Shown piece by piece: positions 5,464 to 12,322 of a stretch of DNA of 13,157 bases. The stretch comes from an uncultured candidate division Zixibacteria bacterium (GTDB lineage: Bacteria > Zixibacteria > MSB-5A5 > GN15 > FEB-12). The translations under genes and the position numbers were made by a program. The stretch spans positions 1-13,157 of the forward strand of contig CAJVYT010000075.1 of assembly GCA_913009765.1 (NCBI GenBank), given 5' to 3'. The notes below the pieces were generated by a model. The model was not told the origin of the DNA. It was given only the letters and a program-made list of their open reading frames with translations, and made no database searches. Every line of letters begins with the position of its first letter. Within the stretch, counting starts at the first letter, position 1.

Positions 5464-7677
5464 ATGAAGAAGCAATTCTTTTTACGAATTACCAGTTTCT
5501 TTTTTTTATTTTTATTTATATCTGTTTATTCTTTATCAGTATTAGGGGATGGAAAATGGAAAACTATCCGCGAACCTCGCTGGAAAACGGATTTTAACAC
5601 TATCTTTTTTGTGGACTCTTTGCATGGCTGGGCTGCGGGAGATAATATAATAATTCATACTCGGGACGGTGGCAGAACATGGAAAGAGCAAAATTATGAA
5701 GTCGCTGGTTGGAGCCCGGAATTCAATAATGTCTATTTTGTCAATCAAGAAAAAGGCTGGTTGGTTGGATGCACTGAAAATAATGTTATATTGCATACTG
5801 AGGATGGAGGGAAAATCTGGGCCGCTCAGGAAATCCACGGAATCGGTTGGCCTATATCAATCTGGGAGAGTATCCACTTTATTGATGAAAACAGGGGTTG
5901 GGTTGCGGGCTGGTGTGGTTCTGCTAAATATGGATTATTTGGAGGTATTGCATATACTGAGGATGGGGGAAAAACATGGAAAATGCAGGAAGACGGTTTA
6001 GACACCAGGCTATATGACATCGTTTTTATTGACAGCCTGAAGGGATGGGCGTGCGGAAGTGCTGGTACCATTCTGCATACTGCTAACGGAGGAAAAAATT
6101 GGCTAAAACAACCTACTGGTATAAGTGAATGTATAAGGAGCATATGTTTTGCGGATTCTGGTAGAGGTTGGGCTGTTGGGGACAGTGGAACAATCCTCTA
6201 TACGAACGATGGGGGAAACAATTGGGTTTTGCATGCCAGTGGCACAAAGCAATCTCTTCAGGATATCGTATTTATCAACTCTAACAAAGGATGGGTGGTT
6301 GGTTCTTCTGTTATTCTTCACACAAAAGATGGAGGGAAAAGCTGGTTTTCGCAAAGTGGGGCTGAATATATATGGCTTCGCGATGTATCTTTTGTAAACT
6401 CTCTAAATGGTTGGGCCGTAGGTCCCCAAGGGGCAATGCTTCACACAAATGACGGAGGACAAAACTGGGGGATCAAGGGAGGCGGAATAAGCAATACTCT
6501 CCTTAGTGTCGATTTCATAGATAAAGAGAACGGCTGGGCAGTAGGGTATTACAATTCCATTCTTCACACAGCAGATGGAGGGAAGAACTGGTCAGTGCAA
6601 TTCAATAGATATATGAGCGGAGGGGTAATTTCAGCATTCCACACGTGTTTTTTTATTGATTCTCTGTATGGGTGGGTATCAGGAGATCCAAATATGGGGA
6701 CAATAAAAACAAAAAATGGCGGCCGAAGTTGGGATATACAAATAAAGAATATATTTGGTCAGGCAATTACATTTATCGATAGCCTTAATGGATGGGCCGT
6801 AGGTCATACATGGGGCATAGGTTATAGCAGAGTTTATCATACAGTGAATGGGGGGAAGAGCTGGGACGAACAACTATGTGATACAACCAACTCTTTCTCG
6901 GATATTTCTTTCGTCGATCCTGGCAATGGTTGGGTTGTGGGAACCAATGGGACTGTACTTCACACGATGGATGGTGGTGAAAATTGGACATTGCAGACGA
7001 GTGGTACCGGTGCAACTCTCCATGCTGTCACCTTTGTTAATGCTAATAACGGCTGGGCTGTAGGCAGAGGTGGCACGATAATCCATACGACCAACGGAGG
7101 TCAGATCTGGAGTATGCAAACAAGCGGAGTAACGCAGGATCTTTTGGATGTTGCCTTTACGGATGCAAAGAGCGGATGGATAGCGGGGAAGCGGGGAACC
7201 ATCCTTTACACCAGTGACGGTGGTGATCATTGGAAGACAGAAGTCAGCGGGACAGAAAGAGATTTATGGAGCATTTCTTTTGTGGATGCCACTACGGGAT
7301 TTGCTGTGGGAGAATGGGGAATTGTGCTGAAGTATTCAATATCAAACAAAATTGACAATTATAATTCTTCTATTTTGCCTGGCAAATTTCTATTGTATTC
7401 GAACTATCCCAATCCATTTCCTAATATGCGGACGAGTAAAACAGGAACTACAATTTCATATTATTTACCTCTATCTTCAAAAATAATCCTTCAAGTATAC
7501 GATTCGCTTGGCAGGACGGTTAAAACACTCATAGATGAGCGGCAGCTTGCTGGTTTTCATCGCGCGAAATGGGATGGAAAAGATAAATATGGAATGGATG
7601 TAGGCAGCGGTGTGTATATCTATCAACTAAATACAGGCAGCAAAAATATTTCCCGAAAAAATCATAATTTCTGGTGA
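5464..7677 (+). CDS. Secreted YCF48/BNR-repeat beta-propeller protein with truncated C-terminal sorting domain
   Basis: This 737-residue protein has a signal peptide (KKQFFLRITSFFFLFLFISV). Residues about 30-625 hold thirteen copies plus one degenerate copy of a repeat of about 40 residues, built on GWAVG...GTILHTxDGGxxW. This is the YCF48/HCF136-like (photosystem II stability factor-type) BNR propeller family; in these bacteria it occurs in secreted proteins without any link to photosynthesis. Fourteen repeats would suit two seven-bladed propellers. Residues about 638-737 are a FlgD-like/type IX sorting domain: NYPNPF, ISYYLPLSSKIILQVYDSLG, SGVYIYQLNTG. The end SRKNHNFW is abnormal. Removing one A from the A6 run at 7656-7661 restores SRKIIISG, the expected last strand, so the present stop is probably a frameshift product. 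The protein is likely surface-exposed; its ligand is unknown. The preceding hairpin may limit its expression. Confidence 0.85.
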   Translation: MKKQFFLRITSFFFLFLFISVYSLSVLGDGKWKTIREPRWKTDFNTIFFVDSLHGWAAGDNIIIHTRDGGRTWKEQNYEVAGWSPEFNNVYFVNQEKGWLVGCTENNVILHTEDGGKIWAAQEIHGIGWPISIWESIHFIDENRGWVAGWCGSAKYGLFGGIAYTEDGGKTWKMQEDGLDTRLYDIVFIDSLKGWACGSAGTILHTANGGKNWLKQPTGISECIRSICFADSGRGWAVGDSGTILYTNDGGNNWVLHASGTKQSLQDIVFINSNKGWVVGSSVILHTKDGGKSWFSQSGAEYIWLRDVSFVNSLNGWAVGPQGAMLHTNDGGQNWGIKGGGISNTLLSVDFIDKENGWAVGYYNSILHTADGGKNWSVQFNRYMSGGVISAFHTCFFIDSLYGWVSGDPNMGTIKTKNGGRSWDIQIKNIFGQAITFIDSLNGWAVGHTWGIGYSRVYHTVNGGKSWDEQLCDTTNSFSDISFVDPGNGWVVGTNGTVLHTMDGGENWTLQTSGTGATLHAVTFVNANNGWAVGRGGTIIHTTNGGQIWSMQTSGVTQDLLDVAFTDAKSGWIAGKRGTILYTSDGGDHWKTEVSGTERDLWSISFVDATTGFAVGEWGIVLKYSISNKIDNYNSSILPGKFLLYSNYPNPFPNMRTSKTGTTISYYLPLSSKIILQVYDSLGRTVKTLIDERQLAGFHRAKWDGKDKYGMDVGSGVYIYQLNTGSKNISRKNHNFW
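7656..7661 (+). other. Frameshift site in an A6 run at the end of the sorting domain
   Basis: The frame of the 5464 gene reads SRK-NHNFW-stop. One base fewer gives SRK-IIISGEADDVFELKI, which both completes the sorting domain's last beta-strand and runs into the next coding fragment. A homopolymer indel or a join between two pieces would explain this. Confidence 0.6.
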
Positions 7678-7687
7678 AGCAGACGAC

Positions 7688-8002
7688 GTGTTTGAACTAA
7701 AAATCCGAGAAACAGAGGAAGATGAGGAAGAGGAGAAAACTTTTGTCCAATTTGAAGAATTGAGTTTTGGTTACAGGTTAAATACGCAAGGCTGGACAAT
7801 ATTTTCTGACTACGGCCGTAAAATGACCTATTATAAGACAAAACTTTATCAATTTGAGTTAGGAGAATATAAGCATCCTAAAGAATCAAAGCAAAATAGT
7901 ATATTAGATCCAATTCCAAATTATCCATCACCAAAAGCCTATGTATATGGAAAACAAAACAATATGTATACCTTAAGATTTGGATATGGCAAAAGAAGAC
8001 AA
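7688..8002 (+). CDS. Conserved Bacteroidota-type envelope protein, both ends missing
   Basis: From the GTG at 7688 the frame reads FELKIRE, an acidic stretch, LSFGYRLNTQGWTIFSDYGR, LYQFELGEYKHPKESKQN, then YVYGKQNNMYTLRFGYGKRRQ. I recall the pattern YQFELGE-KHPKE ... YGKQNN-Y-LR-GYG-KR from a conserved, unnamed Bacteroidota family, probably outer-membrane-associated. That is memory, not a search. The family normally starts with a signal peptide, which is absent here; the upstream frame runs straight into the sorting domain of the previous gene. Similarity stops at about base 8002. The frame stays open to 8086, but those codons are an out-of-frame reading of the archaeal guanylyltransferase. 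The fragment is therefore a gene piece of about 105 residues, cut 3' by the cross-domain join and probably damaged 5'. Confidence 0.55.
7982..8002. other. Probable chimeric join between bacterial and archaeal sequence
   Basis: These bases make sense in two frames. In one frame they read GYGKRRQ, the continuation of the bacterial envelope protein. In the other they read MAKEDK, the lead-in to the guanylyltransferase segment KIVLIGIKPTFPHTGFGYI. Both genes are broken here, the bacterial one losing its 3' part and the archaeal one its 5' part, and composition and expression signals change across the point. I infer a join through a short shared word of up to about 20 bases. Confidence 0.75.
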
Positions 8003-8801
8003 GATTGTTTTGATTGGAATAAAGCCAACATTTCCTCATACAGGCTTTGGTTATATTCACCAGGGAAATATCATAAAAGACAATGAAATAAAAATTTATG
8101 ATATTGCGGAATTCAAGGAAAAACCTGATCTTAAAACAGCAAAAGAATTCTTGGAAAGCGGAGATTATCTCTGGAATTCTGGAATGTTTATCTCTAAACC
8201 AAGGATTATGCTTGAAGCAATGCAAAAACATATGCCAGGATTATACGCAGCATTGATGAAAATAAAACAATCAGATTTTGACAAGAAAGTCTTGGAAGAA
8301 GAGTTCGAAAAGCTTGAAAGCATTTCTATTGATTATGGTATTATGGAAAAATCCTCAGATCTGGCAGTTTTAAGAGGAGAATTCCCATGGGATGATATAG
8401 GAGACTGGAAAGCAATGGACAGGATTCATAAAAAAGATGCAGACGGAAATATCATCATCGGAGATCACGAAGGAGACGCAAAAAACTGCATTATTATCGC
8501 AAATAACATTTCAATAAAAACACAAAACGTAGAAAATATAATAATAATTGATACAAAAGATTGTTTATTCATTTGCGATAAAGAAAGATGCCAGGAAGTC
8601 AAAGATATAGTAGAACAATTAGAAAAAGATCCTGAATTGATCAAATACACAGAAGACATCCAGGACAGTTTTGAATTCCATAAATTTGAGATAGACTGTA
8701 AAAATGTAGAGATTAAAAGCACAGGCGTTGTAGCAGCTATTGGTTTAAGCAACATTTATATAGAAAAAGATGATGAGAGAATAATAATTAGAAAAATTTA
8801 A
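7986..8801 (+). CDS. Mannose-1-phosphate guanylyltransferase, N-terminal part missing
   Basis: This family joins GTP and mannose-1-phosphate to make GDP-mannose, the activated sugar for glycans. The visible 271 residues (counted from the ATG at 7986) hold the family's middle and end: IGIKPTFPHTGFGYI (10-24), FKEKP (43-47), YLWNSGMF (61-68), SIDYGIMEKS (114-123) and GEFPWDDIGDWKAM (131-144). A C-terminal part with NIIIIDTKDCLFICDK (184-199) follows. The first 100-130 residues are absent, including the GGxGTRxxPxS nucleotide-binding loop and the PKQ motif, because the sequence switches to bacterial DNA upstream. The true start and promoter are therefore not in this window. No C-terminal cupin isomerase domain is present. 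The phosphohexomutase that would supply its substrate starts 5 bases after the stop, an obvious two-gene pathway unit. As it stands this piece would be inactive. Confidence 0.85.
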   Translation: MAKEDKIVLIGIKPTFPHTGFGYIHQGNIIKDNEIKIYDIAEFKEKPDLKTAKEFLESGDYLWNSGMFISKPRIMLEAMQKHMPGLYAALMKIKQSDFDKKVLEEEFEKLESISIDYGIMEKSSDLAVLRGEFPWDDIGDWKAMDRIHKKDADGNIIIGDHEGDAKNCIIIANNISIKTQNVENIIIIDTKDCLFICDKERCQEVKDIVEQLEKDPELIKYTEDIQDSFEFHKFEIDCKNVEIKSTGVVAAIGLSNIYIEKDDERIIIRKI

Positions 8802-8806
8802 TTAAG

Positions 8807-10936
8807 ATGATTAACAAAAAAAAAGAGGGTAACAAATTATTAGAACTTTCTAAAGAAGGATTTACAAATTTAGATATGCCCAAAAAATATATCAATTCTG
8901 CTTTAAAGTGGTTAAAGGTTTGGTTAACAGATTCAATGTATGAAGAATATGTTCCTCAAATCAAATACTTAATAGAATCTAAAAAATGGGATTTTCTATT
9001 AGATTCTTTTTACCAGGTTATACCTTTTGGAACAGGAGGCAGAAGAGGGCCAGTAGGGATTGGTCCGAATAGAATAAATAAATGGACAATACAAGCATCA
9101 GCTCAAGGCCATTCTCAATATCTTATCAAGCAACATGGAGGATCAGCAAAAGAAAGAGGGATTGTATTAACATATGATGTGAGGGAATACAATCAAAAAG
9201 GAGTTTATGATGAGAACTTACCTAATCCAGTGATGAAGCTTAAATGTAAGGACTTGGAAATAGCTGCTGCAGAAGTATATGCTGCAAATGGAATTAAAGT
9301 TTTCATCTTTGATAATGTAAGGACAACACCCGAACTTTCTTTTGCGATAAGACATCTTAATGCAATAGCAGGAGACATGTTTAGTGCAAGTCATAATCCT
9401 CCATCAGATAATGGAAAAAAAGTATATGATGAACATGGAGGGCAATTGATTCCCCCTTATGATCAAGAACTTGTTGATGAAGTAACAAAAAATGTTAAAG
9501 AAATCAAATCAACTAATTTCGATAAAGCAAAGAAACAAGGATTAATAATTGAAGTAGGAAAGGATGTAGATGAAGCTTACATTAATACAGTTTGTTCCCT
9601 TTCTCTTTCAAAAGAAAGAAATATAAAGATAGCTTATTCTCCTTTACATGGTACAGGAATTACATCTATATATCCTATAATGCAAAAACTTGGATTCAAA
9701 ATAGAATTAGATCCTAAAACTTCTAATCTGAGTGGAGCTTTTGAGAATGTTACTTTTAACATCCCTAACCCTGAAATTGAAGAATCCTTTGATACTTTGA
9801 AATCTTTTGGTGATAAAACAAATAAAGATTTATTGCTAGCTTCAGACCCAGACGCAGATCGTATAGGGATAATCATCAAACAAGATAAAGGATGGAAATA
9901 TCTTAATGGAAATGAAATTGGTATCATCCTGACTAATTATGGTATCTCAAAATTCAAATCAAAAAACAAACTATCCAATGACAATACAATAATCAAGACA
10001 GATGTAACAACATCATTGATAGCAAAGATTGCTGAACAAAATAACGTTACAGTTATAGGGGATCTTCTTGTGGGTTTCAAATATATCGGAGAAGAAATGA
10101 ATAAATTAGAAGACGTGAACAAAATGGATAACTTTATCTTAGGCGCTGAAGAAAGTCATGGCTTCATAATGGGCAACTATGTTAGAGATAAAGATGCTGC
10201 TGGAGCAGCTATCTGGCTATGTGAACTTGCAGCAGAGCTAAAAAAGAAAAATAAAACTTTGATTGATCATTTAGATGAAATTTACTCAAAATATGGTTAT
10301 TGTTATAATTATCTGACAGAAGTGCGTTTATTGGGAGCAAAAGGCATGGACCAAATTAAACAGATCATGGAACATCTCAGAAAAACTAACATAAAAAAAT
10401 TTGGCGACTTCTCGATCATAAAAACAATTGATAGATGGGAAGGTCCACCCCAACCACATTTATCATTAACAGATACAGCTTCAAGAAATGTTTTAATTTA
10501 CAAAATTAAGAATAAAAAGAATACACAAAGTATTAAAGTCACAATAAGGCCTTCTGGAACCGAGCCAAAAGTAAAGATGTATTTTGAGATATTCGGCAAA
10601 CCATTTGATACTAAGGCTGTAGAACAAGAAAAAGAAGATATCCATAACATCAGACAAAAACTTGAGAAATATGTCATTAAACATTGCATAAAGATAATAG
10701 GCATAGACTTTCCAGACAGGGGATTCTTATTATTCTGGCAGCTGCCTCTCGTGGATAAGATGAAATATTTTGAGATAGAGAACAAAATAGTTGCTTTGAA
10801 GGACTTGCCGAAAGAAAAAAGAAAAAAAGAACTATTTAAGTTGTTAGATTTTTTAGGCTCCAATCCTGTTGAAAAGGTAGATAAAGCATTTAAGGAAAAA
10901 TATAAAGCAGGAATTTTAGGATATTTAGAGATATGA
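8807..10936 (+). CDS. Phosphohexomutase (phosphomannomutase/phosphoglucomutase, alpha-D-phosphohexomutase superfamily)
   Basis: This enzyme moves phosphate between positions 6 and 1 of mannose or glucose through a phosphoserine intermediate. Motifs appear in family order in 709 residues: FGTGGRRGPVG (74-84), active-site SASHNP with Ser195 (193-198), YSPLHGTG (277-284), the metal loop SDPDADRIG (346-354), the sugar-specificity loop GAEESHGF (446-453) and the phosphate-binding RPSGTEPK (581-588). All key residues are present, so it should be active. It is longer than most relatives: about 70 residues precede the first motif, and a Lys-rich tail of about 85 residues (625-709, with GIDFPDRGFLLFWQLP) follows the last domain. 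That tail matches nothing I recognise. It follows the guanylyltransferase by 5 bases with no promoter between, so co-transcription is likely, with mannose-6-phosphate to GDP-mannose as the probable route. Glucose phosphates as substrates cannot be excluded. Confidence 0.85.
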   Translation: MINKKKEGNKLLELSKEGFTNLDMPKKYINSALKWLKVWLTDSMYEEYVPQIKYLIESKKWDFLLDSFYQVIPFGTGGRRGPVGIGPNRINKWTIQASAQGHSQYLIKQHGGSAKERGIVLTYDVREYNQKGVYDENLPNPVMKLKCKDLEIAAAEVYAANGIKVFIFDNVRTTPELSFAIRHLNAIAGDMFSASHNPPSDNGKKVYDEHGGQLIPPYDQELVDEVTKNVKEIKSTNFDKAKKQGLIIEVGKDVDEAYINTVCSLSLSKERNIKIAYSPLHGTGITSIYPIMQKLGFKIELDPKTSNLSGAFENVTFNIPNPEIEESFDTLKSFGDKTNKDLLLASDPDADRIGIIIKQDKGWKYLNGNEIGIILTNYGISKFKSKNKLSNDNTIIKTDVTTSLIAKIAEQNNVTVIGDLLVGFKYIGEEMNKLEDVNKMDNFILGAEESHGFIMGNYVRDKDAAGAAIWLCELAAELKKKNKTLIDHLDEIYSKYGYCYNYLTEVRLLGAKGMDQIKQIMEHLRKTNIKKFGDFSIIKTIDRWEGPPQPHLSLTDTASRNVLIYKIKNKKNTQSIKVTIRPSGTEPKVKMYFEIFGKPFDTKAVEQEKEDIHNIRQKLEKYVIKHCIKIIGIDFPDRGFLLFWQLPLVDKMKYFEIENKIVALKDLPKEKRKKELFKLLDFLGSNPVEKVDKAFKEKYKAGILGYLEI

Positions 10937-11016
10937 TAAGGTTAAATCTGGAAGCAGACACAAAAGCATTAATGCAGGAAAAAAAGCAAAAACTGCTTAA
11001 ACTTATCAGATCATAG
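10933..11016 (+). CDS. Possible 27-residue small protein overlapping the mutase stop
   Basis: The ATG at 10933 overlaps the mutase stop as ATGA, the usual arrangement for translational coupling. The frame runs 27 codons (MIRLNLEADTKALMQEK..., ending KLLKLIRS) to a TAG at 11014-11016. The peptide is basic and could form one amphipathic helix. I recognise no family. It could be a real small protein, a remnant of a longer gene, or chance. Confidence 0.3.
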   Translation: MIRLNLEADTKALMQEKKQKLLKLIRS

Positions 11017-11033
11017 TAAAGATTTACGTAAGA

Positions 11034-11042
11034 TTTATATAC
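11034..11042 (+). promoter_or_regulatory. Archaeal TATA box of the transmembrane surface protein gene
   Basis: TTTATATAC lies about 70 bases before the ATG at 11109. Archaeal transcription starts about 26 bases after the box centre, so the start would be near 11064, leaving a leader of about 45 bases that carries GGTGG (11100-11104) in front of the ATG. The same TTTATATACTA 11-mer lies upstream of the next gene. Confidence 0.6.
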
Positions 11043-11108
11043 TATCTCGTATATTATTAGTTAAAAATAGTCTTATATTTATAAGAAAAATATAAAAAAG
11101 GTGGTTTT

Positions 11109-11663
11109 ATGGTAAACAATAAAAATTTGTATTACATTATAGCCGTAGTTGTGGTCGTTATTCTAATCGCAGTTTTTATGATGAGAAAACCTGCAGAAGC
11201 ACCAGCAGCTCCAGTGACAACACCAGAACCAGTAGTAACAGAACCAACAACACCAGTGCCGACACAAGAAGTTGAAGTAACAGAAGAAGGTATCGTTGAA
11301 TATGCTTCAAGAGGAATTCTTTCTGATGTTAAGTGTGAAGGAAAGACAATTAGTGCTATCATGACAAACCTTCAAGATGAAGCAATGACTGCTCTACCTA
11401 ACAGCTACAAAAGTGATTTGCATATCCAGGTTAAAGGAATTAATATGCAAGAATTTGTATGTGATAAGACAGAGATTGAAGCAGGAGCATATGTCTATTG
11501 TAGCGATCTGATTGGAAACCAAAAAAGAAAAGATCTGATGATAAAATCTGGAGAAGAGACAGAAGTTGAAGTGGCAGTATGGTTCCAAAACGATAAGGCG
11601 AATAGAGGCATTGCAACAGTAATGTGTTCAGGCGTTGAATCTAGTGCAGAAGCAACTGAATAA
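11109..11663 (+). CDS. Membrane-anchored surface protein with four-cysteine domain (paralogue A)
   Basis: This 184-residue protein has a very hydrophobic N-terminal helix (about 8-25, YYIIAVVVVVILIAVFMM), then MRKP, so it is an N-terminal anchor or uncleaved signal. A Pro/Thr/Glu/Val-rich spacer (27-57, APAAPVTTPEPVVTEPTTPV) follows, as in stalks of archaeal surface proteins. A compact domain of about 110 residues (66-175) has Cys76, Cys118, Cys131 and Cys173. The motifs VKCEG, ISAIMTNLQDEAMT, FVCD, AYVYCSDLIG and TVMCSG align with the next gene's product, so the two are paralogues. The alternating hydrophobic pattern suggests a beta-sandwich, and the four conserved Cys could form two disulfides outside the cell. 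Function is unknown. The gene appears to be a single unit with its own TATA box upstream and a T-tract directly after the stop. Confidence 0.75.
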   Translation: MVNNKNLYYIIAVVVVVILIAVFMMRKPAEAPAAPVTTPEPVVTEPTTPVPTQEVEVTEEGIVEYASRGILSDVKCEGKTISAIMTNLQDEAMTALPNSYKSDLHIQVKGINMQEFVCDKTEIEAGAYVYCSDLIGNQKRKDLMIKSGEETEVEVAVWFQNDKANRGIATVMCSGVESSAEATE

Positions 11664-11665
11664 AA

Positions 11666-11691
11666 TTTTTATTTTTTTTCTTTATTTTTTT
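11666..11691 (+). terminator. Archaeal T-tract terminator
   Basis: Starting 2 bases after the TAA of the transmembrane surface protein gene are runs of 5, 8, 3 and 7 T, without a stem-loop. Oligo-T runs are sufficient for archaeal termination. The next TATA box begins 11 bases later. Confidence 0.55.
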
Positions 11692-11701
11692 AATAAAAAA
11701 A

Positions 11702-11710
11702 TTTATATAC
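11702..11710 (+). promoter_or_regulatory. Archaeal TATA box of the lipoprotein gene
   Basis: TTTATATAC is placed about 50 bases before the ATG at 11756, giving a predicted start near 11732 and a leader of about 24 bases. That leader contains GGTGAT at 11747-11752, a strong archaeal Shine-Dalgarno sequence 3 bases before the ATG. Confidence 0.65.
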
Positions 11711-11755
11711 TAAATAGTTCTATATTCAATTAATATACCATTTTAAGGTGATATC

Positions 11756-12244
11756 ATGAAAAAAATAATATTATTTTGTATTTTGGCAATATCTCTTCTA
11801 TTGATTACAGCATGCAAAAAAACAGTAGAAGAACCAGTAATAGAAGAACCAGTAATAGAAGAACCTGTTGTTGAAGAACCAGTAATAGAAGAACCTGCTG
11901 AGCCTCAATTAACAGGAGAATCAGATGTAGTTGAAACAATTACTCCTGGATTAGAGATAATTTCTGGAGCAAGATGTTTAAATGCACATATAGAAGCAGT
12001 ATTGACTAATCCAACAGAAGAAACATTGACAATAGGAAAAGACGCAAAGATAATCATTAATGGACTTCTTTCTGCATATCCTGTATGTGATAGCAACACA
12101 ATAGCACCAGGAGAAAGTGTTTATTGCGAGGATATAACAGGACCTTTGACAGTCAGAAAAGGACAGTTAGTCAAGATCCAGGTTAACATGAAAACAGAGA
12201 GAAGCGTAAGCATAGTTGACTGCAGAGACGAAGCTGAAGAATAA
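11756..12244 (+). CDS. Lipoprotein with EEPVI repeat stalk and four-cysteine domain (paralogue B)
   Basis: This 162-residue protein starts with a lipoprotein signal: MKKIILFCILAISLLLITAC, with lipobox ITAC and lipidation expected at Cys20. Five repeats of EEPVI/EEPVV type (25-49) then form a rigid acidic stalk. The domain at about 66-157 has Cys74, Cys111, Cys124 and Cys156, and matches the previous gene's product: ARC/VKC, IEAVLTN/ISAIMTN, PVCD/FVCD, SVYCEDITG/YVYCSDLIG. The spacing of the middle two Cys (13 residues) is identical in both. I infer an extracellular beta-sandwich domain with two disulfides, attached by a lipid rather than by a helix. Function is unknown, and no enzyme motif is visible. 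It has its own TATA box, Shine-Dalgarno site and T-tract. Confidence 0.75.
   Translation: MKKIILFCILAISLLLITACKKTVEEPVIEEPVIEEPVVEEPVIEEPAEPQLTGESDVVETITPGLEIISGARCLNAHIEAVLTNPTEETLTIGKDAKIIINGLLSAYPVCDSNTIAPGESVYCEDITGPLTVRKGQLVKIQVNMKTERSVSIVDCRDEAEE
11828..11902 (+). repeat. Five tandem 15-base repeats coding EEPVI
   Basis: The unit GAAGAACCAGTAATA occurs exactly three times (11828-11842, 11843-11857, 11873-11887). Two variant copies (GAAGAACCTGTTGTT at 11858-11872 and GAAGAACCTGCTGAG at 11888-11902) complete the array. It codes the stalk of the lipoprotein and is a likely site of copy-number change by slippage. Confidence 0.85.
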
Positions 12245-12246
12245 GC

Positions 12247-12267
12247 TTTTTTTTCTTTTTTTCTTTT
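12247..12267 (+). terminator. Archaeal T-tract terminator after the lipoprotein gene
   Basis: Runs of 8, 7 and 4 T, broken only by single C, start 2 bases after the stop codon, with no stem-loop. This matches the T-tract after the paralogous gene upstream. Confidence 0.55.
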
Positions 12268-12291
12268 AATTAATCTTCAGGAATTTAAAAA

Positions 12292-12300
12292 CTTTAAATA
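12292..12300 (+). promoter_or_regulatory. Archaeal TATA-like box of the 78-residue protein gene
   Basis: CTTTAAATA is centred about 27 bases before the ATG at 12323, so transcription should begin at or next to the start codon. No Shine-Dalgarno sequence precedes the ATG, which fits a leaderless mRNA. Confidence 0.5.
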
Positions 12301-12322
12301 AAACAAAAGAATTCTCATTATT

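Noticed and set aside
1..7677. Genome-wide TGA reassignment (as in SR1/Gracilibacteria)
   Set aside because: Only one internal TGA is found in about 6 kb of clear bacterial coding sequence; a recoded genome would show many.
7980..8801. Complete guanylyltransferase starting at TTG 7980
   Set aside because: The GGxGTR nucleotide loop and PKQ motif are absent and about 100-130 residues are missing, so it is a truncated gene rather than a short variant.
7677..8801. Natural transfer of archaeal sugar genes into the bacterium
   Set aside because: The boundary cuts two genes mid-domain, there is no integrase, tRNA or repeat at it, and everything downstream keeps archaeal expression signals; an assembly chimera explains more.
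11828..11902. CRISPR-like array
   Set aside because: The 15-base units are contiguous, have no spacers and are in frame inside a coding sequence.
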